64,000 nt of DNA from Anolis sagrei (lineage: Eukaryota > Chordata > Lepidosauria > Squamata > Anolidae). Under the pieces are notes generated by a model that was not told where the DNA came from, made no database searches, and was given only the letters and a program-made list of their open reading frames with translations. The stretch spans positions 53,966,953 to 54,030,952 of the forward strand of contig NC_090021.1 in assembly GCF_037176765.1 (NCBI RefSeq), given 5' to 3'. Shown here piece by piece: positions 49,601-59,581 of the stretch (its first letter is position 1; every line of letters starts with the position of its first letter). Position numbers and translations under genes: made by a program.

Positions 49601-52404
49601 GCTCATATGATACTGACTATTCATGATGCTTGACGTTTCCTATTTGTGGATTTTCATAATTTAAGGCAGATGCAGCAAAGCGAAGATTTAGGAGTATATG
49701 TGAGTTCACCACTTTTGAAAGTCTGCAGGAGTAGCGATTTCAATTTAAAACAGGACGTGGCAACCCTGTACTGTTTGCTACTTTAAAAATATCAATTTTA
49801 ATATCAGAATTGGACTGTGCTTTGTTTTCATTTTTACACATTATTGGGATTCTCTTCAGAGGATTGGCCCTTGGACTGGTCAGAATAGCCCTCCCACAGT
49901 ATAGAATACAGGGGCTCTCAGATTATTCTATTTGGCTTAAGCCAGTGAATGCCATGTTAAGAATGAATTTAAATCTCAAGACTGCTGTTTCAGAGAAAAG
50001 CACAAAGAATAATTTTGCTGTGCAATTATAATGTCAGTTCTCAAAAAGTGCTTTCTTCTTATGCCAGATCAATATTTGCAAGTCTCTTCAATTGATACAA
50101 TCTAGATTGCAATCTCTGTTTTGCTATAGTAATGCAATAATTGTGACATTCACTATTATGGAACAGATACCCCTCTTACATAATGATTTGTAATTAGAGC
50201 ATTGCTGGAATTTCATGCAATGAGGTGATAATTTGTGCAATATTGGAATTCCTAATGAAATTCCCATGTTAGTGTGCAGTTTATTTGTAAACTATATTTC
50301 TTGTATAGAATAATAATAGTAAAAATGCATGTGCATTGATTATTTAATGCATGAATATGATTGATCTTGTTTTGTTCTTCCTGCAGCTATTGCAGAATGA
50401 CCATTTATGCTTATTACGAATGACGCCTCGGAAGGATTTATTTGCAAACAACATGACAGCTGCTAATTCAGGCATATTTATTGTGATGGTAAAACAATGC
50501 CTTGCTAAGAGCAAGACAAAATTAATAGATAAATTAAAGTAAGTCAAAATTAATTTAGCCCATTGATAAACAATAAGCAATAGAATGTAGCAGAATATGC
50601 AACTTGTATGTAAATCCAAAAAAATAGCATGCAGAACAAACTTTGAAGATTTACAGATTTTTAAAGCAGATATCAAGATGACAAATGTGACCAAATATTT
50701 CTTGTACCTGTTAGCTCTCAGATACAGTAAGTGAGATCCGAACAATTTCCAGGCCAGTGTAATCCCCCGTTGTGTCAGTTACTCTTTTAAGAACTACTAC
50801 TATTTTTATAATCTGCTAAGTGCTGTGCGTTTTTTGTGAGTTTTTTGCAAGGGGAGAGAGAAGGAGGACAGAAACACAAAACCAAGTTCCTTTGGGAAAG
50901 TGGACCCAATTTCTGGTTCTTTCATTTTTGACTAGCTGGATTCAGAGATGCGCTTTAGGTATGCCTCAGGGCATCTTCTTGTTTGAATAACAGGGCACCA
51001 TGTCTTGTGATGAGCCACCATTGGGATCAGCCATGAGACTAGGGCCATGGCTGCTCCATAAATGTAAACCAAGACTTTTTTTCCTTTTCCCCAAATTTAG
51101 ATATTGGTCATTTATATTTTAAGTGTCGTAGAGACTTTTAAAGCATACATTTTAAATTTGAATATGCTGTAGTGCATAAACTACATGCAAAAATTAAGAG
51201 ATGGAAGTCAAGAGTTTTCACTGCCAGGAAAATGAATTTGTATTGTATAATTAATTAAGGAGTAAGGATTATGTGTCAAACTGACTATGGCATGCTGCAA
51301 CAATAGCTTGCAGAAAAAATAGTTGCAATGTGGCATGTTTCTAAACAAGGTTCCAAATGCAATTTTTAGTTTTCACTCCCTGGTTTTCCTATCACTGAGT
51401 CAAGTGTTTTGTTGCCACTGCCTTTCTTAGCCTGTAAAATGTTTTTCTTTTGTTTGGGATTTTTGCCTCTTTCATTTAGTGCCCCCTTGTTGTCCATCTC
51501 TCTTATGTCCCTGGAAACATTCTGAAGTAATTTATTTGAGCCTTCCTGTCACCTTCCAGCTGCTCTGTCCCTTTCCTCCCATCACCTGTTTCCTCCTCAG
51601 ACACACTTTCTGTACTCTGTTTCTTCTTTCTCTCAAAATCCCCTCTCATTGAATCATCATTGGGATGCTATCTGCTCCTTCTTTCTCTCAAAATCCTTTA
51701 TCATTGAATCATCATTGGGGTGCATGTTGGGGTATGAGGTGGTATTCAATACATCTGAAATATAGCCTGCAGCACCAGGTCTTCATTGGCAGTCTCCCAT
51801 CCAAGTGCTAATCAAGACCAATTTAGCTTTAAAGATCTGGTGGGACAAATGGTGCTTTTGGGATATTTAAGAGACTGCTCATAGACCTCTTAGGCCTGGA
51901 ACATATTTGCAATGTTACATTTGATATTAGGAGTAATTTGCCTATGCGGAATTAAGCCAGTTGAGAGTTATGTGAAGGTCTGAATGAACTGTCATGTTTG
52001 AACACTATACTGTGCTTCAGAAACATGTATTTGAGAAGTATCTTTTGATATTCCCATCTCCCCCCCACCCACCCCCAATGTTCTGATGGTGGTTAGATTG
52101 AAGATATACTATACACTAAAACCATATAATAATTTTAACAAGACTTTGGCATATCTCAGAGATGTTATACCCAAATATCATACAGTGACTGTTTTTCAAT
52201 ACTTTGTATTTCAGTTTATGGAGTTGTGAGAGTGGGAAGAAACTGTTGAGACAGTTGGAGATACCAGAAAACAGTACGACAGGAAGTTTGTATCCAGAAC
52301 AGTACAGATCTCTTTTCGAGCTTATATTACAGTGTAATGAATTTGACCAAAGTTGGCTATATGACGATGACTGCTTGGAAGATAGCCGAGGCGTAAATTT
52401 ATAG
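40377..52404 (+). CDS. TFB2M: mitochondrial transcription factor B2, complete (gene-level entry, eight coding exons)
   Basis: TFB2M works in the mitochondrial matrix with TFAM and POLRMT, melting the promoter for transcription initiation. The fold is that of rRNA adenine dimethyltransferases (KsgA/Dim1). Exons are 40377-40617, 42676-42764, 44817-44970, 46077-46225, 47529-47618, 49396-49458, 50387-50538 and 52215-52404. They sum to 1128 bases (375 codons plus stop), every phase matches, and human is about 396 residues. Landmarks: a basic, Ala/Arg-rich N-terminus fitting a mitochondrial presequence; SAM-fold motif I as [20 protein letters not shown]; then [16 protein letters not shown], the middle [54 protein letters not shown], and C-terminal [11 protein letters not shown] as in human WLYDETLEDR. 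The presequence is shorter than human and the linker after [11 protein letters not shown] is well kept. Confidence 0.96.
40645..40758. mobile_element. partial palindromic MITE at the start of TFB2M intron 1
   Basis: GGTGTTTTGGACTTCCACTC, CTTCCTTAAGCAGCTGAGG and GAGGCTGTGTGAGGAATAAT correspond to the left half plus centre of the large palindrome at 60674-60875. Only a short right arm remains. Confidence 0.65.
40759..41620 (-). mobile_element. L2-like LINE 3' end split by a Penelope-like insertion
   Basis: An (AAT)n tail and ACTTTATTTTTA are followed by the insertion (40799-40991). Then TATACCCCACCTCCATCTCC, CTCGAAGCGGCTTACATCGG and decayed coding words up to CTCGTAGGGGAAGATACGG. Confidence 0.8.
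40799..40991. mobile_element. Penelope-like terminal fragment, inverted duplicate
   Basis: It is flanked by a 13-base target duplication AACTTTATTTTTA (40786-40798 and 40992-41004). Two 74-base arms (40801-40874 and 40887-40960) are inverted copies with one mismatch around a 12-base spacer. The arms carry the terminal-repeat words GCCCGAAAAAACC and GAAACGTCAGGAGAAATGCC. Confidence 0.85.
41735..42530 (+). mobile_element. Tigger/MER2-like element carrying a MITE that carries a tRNA-SINE-like unit (TFB2M intron 1)
   Basis: Order: Tigger-like left part (CCAAAATACAGAACATGTC, TTTTTGCATATATGCATATA); MITE left half (GGGCCCTTCCACACAGCC, near 41971); SINE-like unit on the minus strand (GCGCCACC-like TGTGCCACCAGGGG, B-box-like in reverse), about 42010-42330; MITE right half ending GCTGTGTGGAAGGGGCC near 42457; Tigger-like right part (CCCTGCAGGTAATTTC). 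The SINE sits between two copies of ACCCAGAAT. The same nesting is found at 60985-62605. Confidence 0.65.
42530..42605. mobile_element. half of a palindromic MITE
   Basis: GGCGGGAGTTGCAGTCCAAA, ACACCCGGAGGGAGGGCCC and TTTGCCCATGCC are the right arm of the family at 60674. Confidence 0.6.
42676..42764 (+). CDS. TFB2M: TFB2M exon 2
   Basis: Acceptor TTTTCACAG, donor CAG|GTGAGT. It completes the glycine-rich SAM loop ([20 protein letters not shown]) and the acidic residue after beta-2 (ALES). It matches human GPGILTQALLEAGAKVVALE. 89 bases, phase 1 to 0. Confidence 0.95.
43800..44080 (-). mobile_element. L2-like LINE C-terminal fragment (TFB2M intron 2)
   Basis: CTCATGTGGGCTCATAGGAG, CGATCTCACAGCTC and GGCCTCTCCTGACGATC, read on the minus strand, are the L2-like words for the -EPTRTLRSSGEALLS- region. 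Confidence 0.65.
44598..44748. mobile_element. palindromic MITE (TFB2M intron 2)
   Basis: Outer ends AGTTTCTCAAACTGTG and ACAATTTGAGAAACACTGG pair, as do GTTTTGGATGTTAGCTCCCA and GGGAGCTAAAGTCCAAAACA. It ends 70 bases before TFB2M exon 3. Confidence 0.7.
44817..44970 (+). CDS. TFB2M: TFB2M exon 3
   Basis: Acceptor ATATTTAG, donor GCAG|GTAAAC. It codes [20 protein letters not shown], then [20 protein letters not shown] and [11 protein letters not shown]. It corresponds to human LGKNLDGKLRVIHCDFFKLD and following. 154 bases, phase 0 to 1. Confidence 0.95.
45390..45640 (-). mobile_element. L2-like LINE 3' end (TFB2M intron 3)
   Basis: (TTTA)n, TATACCGCTGTTCTCAGCCC and AGGCGACTCACAGCGGTTCA show the same 3' end class as at 1981 and 48005. 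Confidence 0.75.
45645..45850. mobile_element. MITE ('atgcagt' family)
   Basis: GTGTAGACTCATACAATACA, AGTTCAATGTAGTTAATCTG and CATTATATGGCAGTGTAGAT match a common squamate MITE also at 22015 and 63225. Confidence 0.55.
46077..46225 (+). CDS. TFB2M: TFB2M exon 4
   Basis: Acceptor TCAAAACAG, donor AAG|GTACAA. It codes [20 protein letters not shown], then [20 protein letters not shown] and [10 protein letters not shown]. Human has [20 protein letters not shown] in the same place. 149 bases, phase 1 to 0. Confidence 0.96.
47035..47330 (-). mobile_element. I/Jockey-superfamily LINE 3' end (TFB2M intron 4)
   Basis: Minus-strand copy of the 11 kb family: AAGCTGGCCACTTGGAGTTG, CATTGTGCATGTGGCAGGGC and ATGTTGTGGACTCTACTTTG. 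It ends about 200 bases before TFB2M exon 5. Confidence 0.7.
47529..47618 (+). CDS. TFB2M: TFB2M exon 5
   Basis: Acceptor TTTGTCAG, donor ATG|GTATGT. It codes [20 protein letters not shown] and [10 protein letters not shown], aligning with human LYHVLSVIWQLACEIKVLHM. 90 bases, phase 0 to 0. Confidence 0.95.
48005..48230 (-). mobile_element. L2-like LINE 3' end (TFB2M intron 5)
   Basis: TTATTTATTTATTTGCTG, TATACCGCCTTTCTCAGCC and CGACTCAAGGCGGTTTCC are the 3' end signature in reverse. Confidence 0.75.
48305..48950 (+). mobile_element. 5S-rRNA-derived SINE split by an L2-like fragment (TFB2M intron 5)
   Basis: The left part 48305-48372 has GATCTGGGAATTAAGGAGGG and ACCCTGGTTATTACTTAGAT, the 5S internal promoter region. 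The right part 48825-48950 has GAAAACCCTATGAAATTCTT and AGTCAACAGGCAGCTTC, the SINE 3' end. Between them is an L2-like 3' end (GGGATCCAAGGTGGCTTACA). Confidence 0.65.
48955..49360 (-). mobile_element. L2-like LINE 3' fragment, decayed
   Basis: CTACTACTAATACATTTTAT, TACCCACCTTCCTCACAGC and GGGCACAATACAATTAAAA at the left end mark the 3' region. It becomes unrecognisable toward 49360. Confidence 0.5.
49396..49458 (+). CDS. TFB2M: TFB2M exon 6 (63 bases)
   Basis: Acceptor CACTTTAG, donor GTG|GTAAGC. It codes [20 protein letters not shown] plus V. Human begins the same segment EPWSSFDIYTRKG. The exon is short, and its tail is poorly conserved. Confidence 0.92.
49459..50386 (+). other. TFB2M: TFB2M intron 6, no repeat recognised
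   Basis: AT-rich intron of 928 bases. The open frame at 49810-50031 shows no family resemblance. Confidence 0.5.
50387..50538 (+). CDS. TFB2M: TFB2M exon 7
   Basis: Acceptor TTCCTGCAG, donor TTAAA|GTAAGT. It codes [20 protein letters not shown], then [20 protein letters not shown] and [10 protein letters not shown]. It matches human LIQMIPRQNLFTKNLTPMNY. 152 bases, phase 0 to 2. Confidence 0.95.
51720..51880 (-). mobile_element. 5S-rRNA-derived SINE (TFB2M intron 7)
   Basis: On the minus strand: CCACCAGATCTTTAAAGCTA, AATTGGTCTTGATTAGCACT and TGGATGGGAGACTGCC, a decayed 5S rRNA 3' half followed by the SINE body. Confidence 0.7.
52215..52404 (+). CDS. TFB2M: TFB2M exon 8 (coding part, stop at 52402-52404)
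   Basis: The acceptor is TGTATTTCAG. It codes [20 protein letters not shown] through [14 protein letters not shown], ending [17 protein letters not shown] and stop TAG. The acidic C-terminus DDDCLED parallels human YDETLEDR, with a short lizard extension (SRGVNL). Confidence 0.95.
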
Positions 52405-53065
52405 TAAACTCTGGTTTCAAGCAGAGTTTTGTGAGTTGGAATATGGTTTGAAGTTACCATCAGGGGTGTTATTTTTATGTAAGTAAAAATCCAAAATGTC
52501 TGGAAGAAAAAAAGTACAGCACTGAAGTTTGAAAGGCAAAACCCTATGTCTTAAAACACTGCAGGGAGTGAATTTCTTGCATTATACTTGGAAGTGCATT
52601 TGTAAAAAAGGTCAGTGGTGACATGTTCTGCTGGAAATTTCAGAAATAACAGCTAACAATCCATAAACTAATTGTGCAAGAATTGTTTTGTGAGGGGGAA
52701 AAGTGTACTCCAAAGCAGAATGTATTCAATCAACAATGACTAAAAACCACAGGATGCAAAAAGAGGAAGGAAGTGTGCTTTTCTGGATTAAAAAATTGCT
52801 TTCAGATATTTAAGTTACACTGGAACTGGCTAAAAATGGTATAATGTCTGCATAAACCCTTCTCCCATTCATGTGTATAATAATATTTTCATGTGTACAT
52901 ACCTACACAATATATATGAACACGTTTCAGTTTGACCTACTTCCAGATGAGGATTTTTATTACAGTATAAGAAGCTTGTATTATATTACAGTCCCTAATT
53001 TATTAAAAAAAATGTAAATATTTGTATTATAGAACACAATTAAAGCAGTTTTAATGAACATAGTT
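52405..53065 (+). other. TFB2M: TFB2M 3' untranslated region
   Basis: This is AT-rich sequence without a coding signal. ATTAAA at 53039-53044 is the likely poly(A) signal, followed by a GT/T-rich stretch (TCTGTGGTGTC, then TTTTTTGTTG) typical downstream of a cleavage site. The cleavage position is estimated. Confidence 0.65.
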
Positions 53066-54685
53066 CTGTGGTGTCAGATTTTTTGTTGTAGCTGTATCTT
53101 CGTATTATCTCAGACTTGAGGTAGAGCTGAATCCAGAGAAGTTACACAATGAATCTGAACAATGACTTCTCAACCCCTCCTCCCTCTAGCAATCTCAAAC
53201 TATCTTTCAATGGTTGAAACCCTTTTGTGTGTTGGATGAATCACTGTTTAGCAGAAAAGGGAATTAGCCTCTTTGGCCATAGCACACTCTTCCAAAGAGT
53301 GCCCTTCAGTTTGATTTTCTGGAGGAAAAAAAAACTACTGTAGAGAAGAGGGAGGAATACAGGCATTTTGTCAACTTTGACAGATATAAAAAAATTGAAA
53401 TGTGATAATTTACAATTACTCCCTTTGTTACAGTTTTAAGTGTTAGGAATGGCTGGAAGAACCTGCTTCATTCACATTGGGTGTAATCCTGATTTAATCC
53501 TAACATCTTACATTAAACCCGATGGAGCTTTCCTCTTAGTTGTAAACTAGGTCGCACTCTGTAATGTAATTGCTGCTAACTCCCAAGGAAATCAAATTAG
53601 ATTTAGGTTATGATTCACAATAATTTTCAGTATGAAAAGTGGAACTAACTTTGTTTGGATAAAGCACAGATTCTTTTCCCCCTACTCCCAGATGCCAAAG
53701 TCGGTTTACAACTTATTTCAAGATTAGACTTACTTTGCTGCTGCTTTTTGCTGCAAAGCCCTAGAATATAACAGGCAAAGACCTAAACAAAAAAAAAGCC
53801 TAGGTTTAAAATTACAAAATTTTGGATATAATAATTTGTTTAGGTTCCTGAAATGAAATTGATTCAGTCCTTCCACTCAAAAATCTATTTCACAAGTAGA
53901 GGAGTTGGTGGATCAGTGTTATTAAAGAACAGAATCAGATGTTCTTGCCAATCTTTCAGTTCCCATGAAACACAGATGCGTTTTGCGCCAATATTGCACA
54001 AAATATAACCAGACAAAATAGCCCAAGGCATTTATCTTCTACCCATCCTTTAAGTACTGAATTAATTGCATCTGGAAATGTAGTCTGCCTTAATAGACTA
54101 CAATTTATTTTGAATATTTAAGAGGGGGCAATTGATGATAATTGAAGGCAAAATTGCCTGTTACAACAGACAATAATACAAAAGCCACCGCACAAATTTT
54201 GCCCCTGACACCCCTGGAAAAAAATTAATTTTTAATTTTACAGCAAAGCTAAACTGCTTAGAATGTTTGACTGTTCCATTATTCAATGAGCTGAAGTTTT
54301 CCTCTTGAGAGGAAGGAGTCAAGTTACACAGCAAAGTAGACTCAATTACCTGTAGCAAACACTGCTCTTGGCAATATGATCTCATTTGCGCACTGCATTG
54401 TGCCATGTCAGTAAGCAACAAAAGCAAGACAGTAAAGGAGCTACATTACACCTAGTTCTCATTGGAGGCCTGAGTGCAAATTAAAGCTGGACATTATCAG
54501 ACAGAACCTTATTAAGGAAGAGTGCAGATAAATAAAATACAGGAGTAGGTTGCTAAAACAATGTTCAAAAGTAGGACCAATCATGCAAGTTCTTGGATGA
54601 TTGGAACAAAAAAAATATTTCCCTATTTTCTGTAACACAAAATTAATTTAAAATCTTTAAATTAAATGAATCAGTGTTTCTCAGT
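53066..54685. other. intergenic DNA downstream of TFB2M, nothing recognised
   Basis: No coding signal. A decayed repeat word (GTGTAATCCTGATTTAATCC) is present near 53480. Confidence 0.45.
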
Positions 54686-54689
54686 TCTC

Positions 54690-54945
54690 AATGCTAATCA
54701 AGGTGGTCAGTTGAAAGATTCACACCCAGCCCAACTTACAAAAGCCTTTGTCTCACCCTGGTCATTCCACAGATATATAAACCCCTTTTTTCCCAGCTCC
54801 AGCAGACCTCACCTCTGAGGAAGCTTGCCATAGATGCAGGCGAAACGTCAGGAGAAATGCCTCTAGAACATGGCCATATAGCCCGAAAAAACCCACAAGA
54901 ACTGAGTGATTCCGGCCATGAAAGCCTTCGACAATACATTGAATC
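54690..54945 (+). mobile_element. Penelope-like element terminal region
   Basis: Same sequence as 12470-12720: GCTAATCAAGGTGGTCAGTT, CATTCCACAGATATATAAAC, a hammerhead-like motif, then GCCCGAAAAAACCCACAAGA and GAAAGCCTTCGACAATACA. No coding part is attached. Confidence 0.85.
54811..54852 (+). ncRNA. hammerhead-ribozyme-like motif
   Basis: Stem I ACCT/AGG(T-pair) closes CTGAGGA (54815-54821). Stem II GCTTGC/GCAGGC has loop CATAGAT (six pairs, one G-U). GAAAC (54842-54846) then GTC gives a two-base-pair stem III and cleavage after C54849. All invariant core bases are present. Confidence 0.65.
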
Positions 54946-55439
54946 AGTGTTTGTAGATATAACAGCTTATTTTAAAAGACTGATACAATATCTGTCAAGT
55001 TTTCCTGTATTTTATGTAGTTTTTCTGTACATATGGGTACAAGAAATAAATAGTTACCAATAGTATAAAAACCATGATACAAAAATGAGAGAAAATAGAA
55101 AGATTCTGATAAATTAAGTAGTGGTGCCATCTACCTGTGGTTTGGCCAATTTGTTCTCATTTTAGCTATGTTTATATAAAATCTAAGAAACTAATTTAAT
55201 GTTACCTAGGTTTTAGGATTTTCAGGAAACATGCAAAATAATAAAACAGCTATTTGATTTTGTTATTAAGAGTAAAATACAAAAGGTGAATCTGAACAAA
55301 TCTCTTAAAAGAACACATTCATACTTCTTTTCTGCAAATATAATAATCCAATTTTTCATTTGTATTTGGCTCACTGTCCCTGGGTTCAGAACAGAAAAAG
55401 AGCATGAAAAGAGCAATATTGATTTGAATTACCAATTCT

Positions 55440-55712
55440 TTTTGCACAGGTTTTTTTTCTTGTGTCAGGAGCGACTTGCAAGTCGCTTCTGATGTGAGAG
55501 AACTGGCCGTCAGCAAGGACGTAGCCCAAGGGAGGCCCAGATATTTTGTGTTGTACCATCCTGTAGGAGGCTTCTCTCATGTCCCCGCATGGGAAGCTAG
55601 AGCTTAACAGACAGGAGCTTACCCCGCTCCCTGGATTTGAACCGCCAACCTTTCAGTCGACAAATTCAGCCGGCACAAGGGTTTAACCCATTGCACCAAT
55701 GGAGGCTCCACA
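55440..55712 (-). mobile_element. Sauria-type tRNA-derived SINE
   Basis: Minus strand: TGGTGCAATGGGTTAAACCC (A box), GGCGGTTCAAATCC (B box), CTCCCATGCGGGGACATG-like body, and AAGCGACTTGCAAGTCGCTC then CTGACACAAG at the 3' end, a BovB-type tail. Confidence 0.85.
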
Positions 55713-56139
55713 GTGATAAACCAGACGTCCGTCCAAATACAACGTGAAGACTATAGCACCTCCTGCTTGTATTCCCCAACAAATGCTATTTTAAGACAAA
55801 TGCTGCCTTTGGAACTGTGGATAATAACAGTTATGTGTTCTTTAAAACATTCTGCAAAACTGTCCAAAGATTGGGGCCATCATATATTGTGATAGCAAAT
55901 TCTAAAGTCTGTTATATAAAAGATTCACTTAACAGCTAAATCTTTCTCTCATTCACCAATTAGAATTCTAGCAACTACTGTAAATATCAATGAACATGAC
56001 CAGCATACAACCATGCCAATACTACTAAAACAATCATATACGAAAAATGTGTATCTGAAGTGGCAACAAGCGTGGCTTTAATACTGAACAGAGACTGGGA
56101 TGACCCTTCAGCCACGGAAGCCCACACTCTTCCAGCCTG

Positions 56140-56262
56140 GGAATCACATGACAAATCTTGCAAACAAAAAAAAAAAAACCATAACCAACCAAAAACCATG
56201 ACAGGTTTTGTCTTAGAGTTGCTATAAACTGGAGATGACATAAAAGCACATGGCAATTAGAC
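56140..56262 (+). mobile_element. SINE 3'-end fragment
   Basis: GACAAATCTTGCAAAC, AACCATGACAGGTTTTGTCT and AAAAGCACATGGCAAT resemble the 3' end of the SINE at 21895-22245. Confidence 0.45.
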
Positions 56263-57164
56263 CCATCAAATACCAATAAGAGGACGGTCTGTGCTATAAT
56301 TTTGATATGTGATGGGCCTAACTGTTGTGTGCCTTGTATTTTGGCCCTACCATGAGATGACACTAGAAAAGATAAGGACACTTGCTAAGTTGGTAGAACA
56401 GAGATGACACTAGAAGTGATAAGGACACCTGCTAAGGTGGAGGTTGGTAGAAGAGAGGAAGACTGCGTTACAGGTGGAGAGTCTCAAGTAAAGGGACCAA
56501 TGGCCTTCAGTGTGATCCAAGGTCTCATTTTTTGGGTTTCAATACATCAAAGCCCACTTGATGGCCATGAGCAACAAGAAGGCCTGCTCACCCAATTGGT
56601 CTCCAGTAAGAGATAGTTTGTCTCTATGTTCTCAGGAATACTGGGTGTTTCAAAATGATGGACTCAGCTTCAAAGTAGTATATTTTACGATGGCAACATG
56701 TTCAAGACAAAGTGTTACGAATTATCAGGTTTTCAAATTTTACTAACCATTTTGAGCCAGAAATTTAAAAACAAAACAAAACAAAATGGAGAATATCTCA
56801 TCAGGCCTTGTTGCAGCATTGCCCTCTTTCAAATGACAGAGGCAAATAACTTTTTGTTCACTGGGAGAGGCATCTAGTGATAAATCTTTGAAACTCTATG
56901 TGCCTCCCCCCCCCCCCCCTTGAAGGAGTGGTTGCAGAGATATAGAAATTTCAAATCAAGCCCTGTACTATGAGATGGAGGACACAGCTGCACTGACATC
57001 TTTGGAGGAGGTTTTGCGTATACAAATGATTGACAACTGTATGAATATCTCTTATGGCTTTACCCATCATGGCCTTATGTAATAGAATAAATAAATAAGA
57101 AATAGCCTTGCACCTATCCACTAGGATAAATACTGTATAAGGCATATATAGGTATCTATCTGGT

Positions 57165-57245
57165 ACAGGCACGGGCAAACTTAGGCCCTCCATGTGTTTT
57201 GGACTTCCAACTTCTACAATTCCTAACAGTTGGTTTGCCCGACTG
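57165..57245. mobile_element. half palindromic MITE
   Basis: GGCACGGGCAAACTTAGGCC, CTCCATGTGTTTTGGACTTC and ACAATTCCTAACAGTTGG match the left arm of the family at 60674. Confidence 0.65.
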
Positions 57246-57639
57246 GTGATATTTGTGGTGGATATGTTCCTCTTATATACAGTCCAGACAAGAACTGTTT
57301 GACTTTCGGATGCTGTGAAACTTCCATTCTCAATGACCGCTAGTGAACACATTGAATGGCAAGGAATGCTGGAAGTTGCGGTCCAACTCTACTTGAAGGG
57401 CTGCACAATTACCATCCATGGTATAAAGTGATAGGTGGCAAAATTGGAGACCATATTTATACCAATGTATGAGGGGAAATGCAGGATAAAGGGGGGGGGG
57501 GAACCCCAAAAGGATTACCCTATAGCCTTCTAGGATTTGCAGTTCATAGCACATTGCCATGGCACCTGAAGTGGAATCATAGTGTAGTTTACTGTTGACT
57601 GTGAAATGTTTAAGTGACAGAGAAAAGTCAACATCAGGC

Positions 57640-57810
57640 GCATCCACACTGTAGTTAATCCTGTTTGATCTCATTATAACTGCCATGGCTTAATGCTACG
57701 GAATCCTGTGAGTTGTAGTTTTGCAAAGTCTTTGGCCTTCTCTGCGAGAGAGCCTGGTGCTTTGTCACACTACAACTCCCAGCATTCCTTAGCATTGAGC
57801 CATGGTGGTT
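57640..57810. mobile_element. MITE with 'cctgtgagttgtagttt' inverted arms
   Basis: GGAATCCTGTGAGTTGTAGT and ACTACAACTCCCAGCATTCC are facing arms. CATGGCTTAATGC and GCATTGAGCCATGG pair outside them. Confidence 0.6.
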
Positions 57811-58180
57811 TATGTGACCACATCTCTCCTTATGAACCTATTTGGGCCTTAAGATCAGCTGGGGAGGCCCTCCCCTCAATCCCACCTCCCTCAGAAGTGA
57901 AGTTGGTGGGGACGAGGGAGTGGGCCTTCTCAATAGTGGTCCCTCAACCCTGGTATGCTCTCCCCAAGGAAATAAGGCAAGCACCCACTCTTCTCACCTT
58001 CAGGAAGGAATTGAAAACCTGGCTATTTAAGCAGGCTTTTGATAATGGCTAGAGTACTACCTAATTATTCGGACAAGACTTGAATTAGAATGTTAATCAT
58101 AATGCTGGATATATTGATAACTGGAACTGACTGGTTTAAACAGTGTTTGTATTTATAGTTTTTAGAGGACAAATAGCTTT
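57810..58180 (+). mobile_element. L2-like LINE 3' end
   Basis: The frame gives YEPIWALRSAGEALPSIPP, VGTREWAFSIVVPQPWYALP and KEIRQAPTLLTFRKELKTWL, the L2-like C-terminus, followed by a short 3' UTR. Confidence 0.85.
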
Positions 58181-58194
58181 TAAACTGTTATTTA

Positions 58195-59385
58195 TTTTTT
58201 ATTTATCGTGCCAGGAATGATCCAAACAGTTGTACTGTATGTTTTTTTAAACCACAAAGTTTGCAAACTTGACATTCTATTAAATGCCCTTTGACCAGTA
58301 GGTGTCCACTTGGAGTGCCTCTGGTGTTGCTGCAAGGAGGTCCTCCATTGTGCATGTGGCATGGCTCAGGGTGCATTGCAGCAGGTGGACAGTAGTTTGC
58401 TCATTCCACACTCACGTCGCGGATTCCACTTTGTAGCCCCATTTCTTAAGATTGGCCCTGCATCTTGTGGTGCAGTCTGTTCAGCGCCTTCCAAGTCACC
58501 CAGTTTTCTGTTTGCCCAGGAGGGAGTCTCTCATTTGGTATCAGCCATTGATTGAGGTTCTGGGTTTTAGCCTGCCACTTTTGGACTCTCGCTTGCTGAG
58601 GTGTTCCAGCGAGTGTCTCTGTAGATCTTAGAAAACTATTTCTTATTTTAAGTCATTGGCATGCTAGCTGATACCCAAACGGGGTATGCTGGAGATGTCT
58701 CTGCCTTGGTCCTTTCACTATTGGCTGCTACTTCCCGGCGGTGTCAGGTGGTGCAATACTGGCTAAACAGTGTAATTTTTCCAGTGGTGTAGGGCAGACA
58801 CCCTGTGATAATGCGGCATGTCTCATTAAGAGCCACATCCACTGTTTTAGCATGGTGAGATGTGTTCCACACTGGGCATGCATACTCAGCAGCAGAATAG
58901 CGTAGCGCAAGGGCAGATGTCTTCACTGTATCTGGCTGTGATCCCAAGGTTGTGCCAGTCAGCTTTCGTATATTATTTCTAGCACCCACTTTTTGCTTGA
59001 TATTCGGGCAGTGCTTCTTGTAGGTCAGAGAACGGTCAAGAGTAACTCCCAGGTATTTGGGTGTGCCACAGTGCTCCAGTGGGATTCCTTCCCAGCTAAT
59101 CCTCAGAGCTCGAGATGCTTGTTTGTTCTTAAGATGAAAAGCCCATGTCTGTGTTTTAGATGGATTAGGAATCAGCTGGTCTAGGCAGTAAGATCACCTA
59201 GAGCTTTGGAGATCTTCTGTTCAACCACCTCAAAACTCCCTGCTTGAGTGGAGATGGCACAATCGTCAGCATAGATGAAACTCTCTGTCCCTTCTGGCAG
59301 TGGCTGGTCATTTGTGTAAATGTTGAACATGGATGGAGCAAGCACACTCCTCTGAGGCAGGCCATTCTTCTGTTTTGGCCATCTG
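58195..59385 (-). mobile_element. I/Jockey-superfamily LINE, 3' half including reverse transcriptase motif
   Basis: Longest copy of the family. Minus-strand frames read FNIYTNDQPLPEGTESFIYA then DDCAIST (RT catalytic YADD), KYLGVTLDRSLTYKKHCPNI, KLTGTTLGSQPDTVKTSALA, EYACPVWNTSHHAKTVDVAL and NETCRIITGCLP. The C-terminal zinc-knuckle segment and a TAAATA-type tail lie at the left. Several frame breaks. Confidence 0.8.
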
Positions 59386-59389
59386 CTTC

Positions 59390-59580
59390 TTATTTATTAA
59401 TGTTTATACTATTGTGTAATTTAACTGTATGTAGTGATATTTGTTTATTGTTGATTATTTATTGCTTATATTATTTCTGTATCTGTTGGTTGTTGTAAGC
59501 CATCCTGAGTCCCTTTGGGGAGACAGAGCTGGGTACAAATAAGGATAATAATAATAATAATAATTATTATTATTATTATT
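59390..59580 (+). mobile_element. L2-like LINE 3' tail with (TAA)n
   Basis: T-rich 3' UTR, TAAGCCATCCTGAGTCCCTT, GGGGAGACAGAGCTGGGTAC, then TAATAATAA repeating and switching to ATTATTATT. Confidence 0.75.
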
Positions 59581-59581
59581 A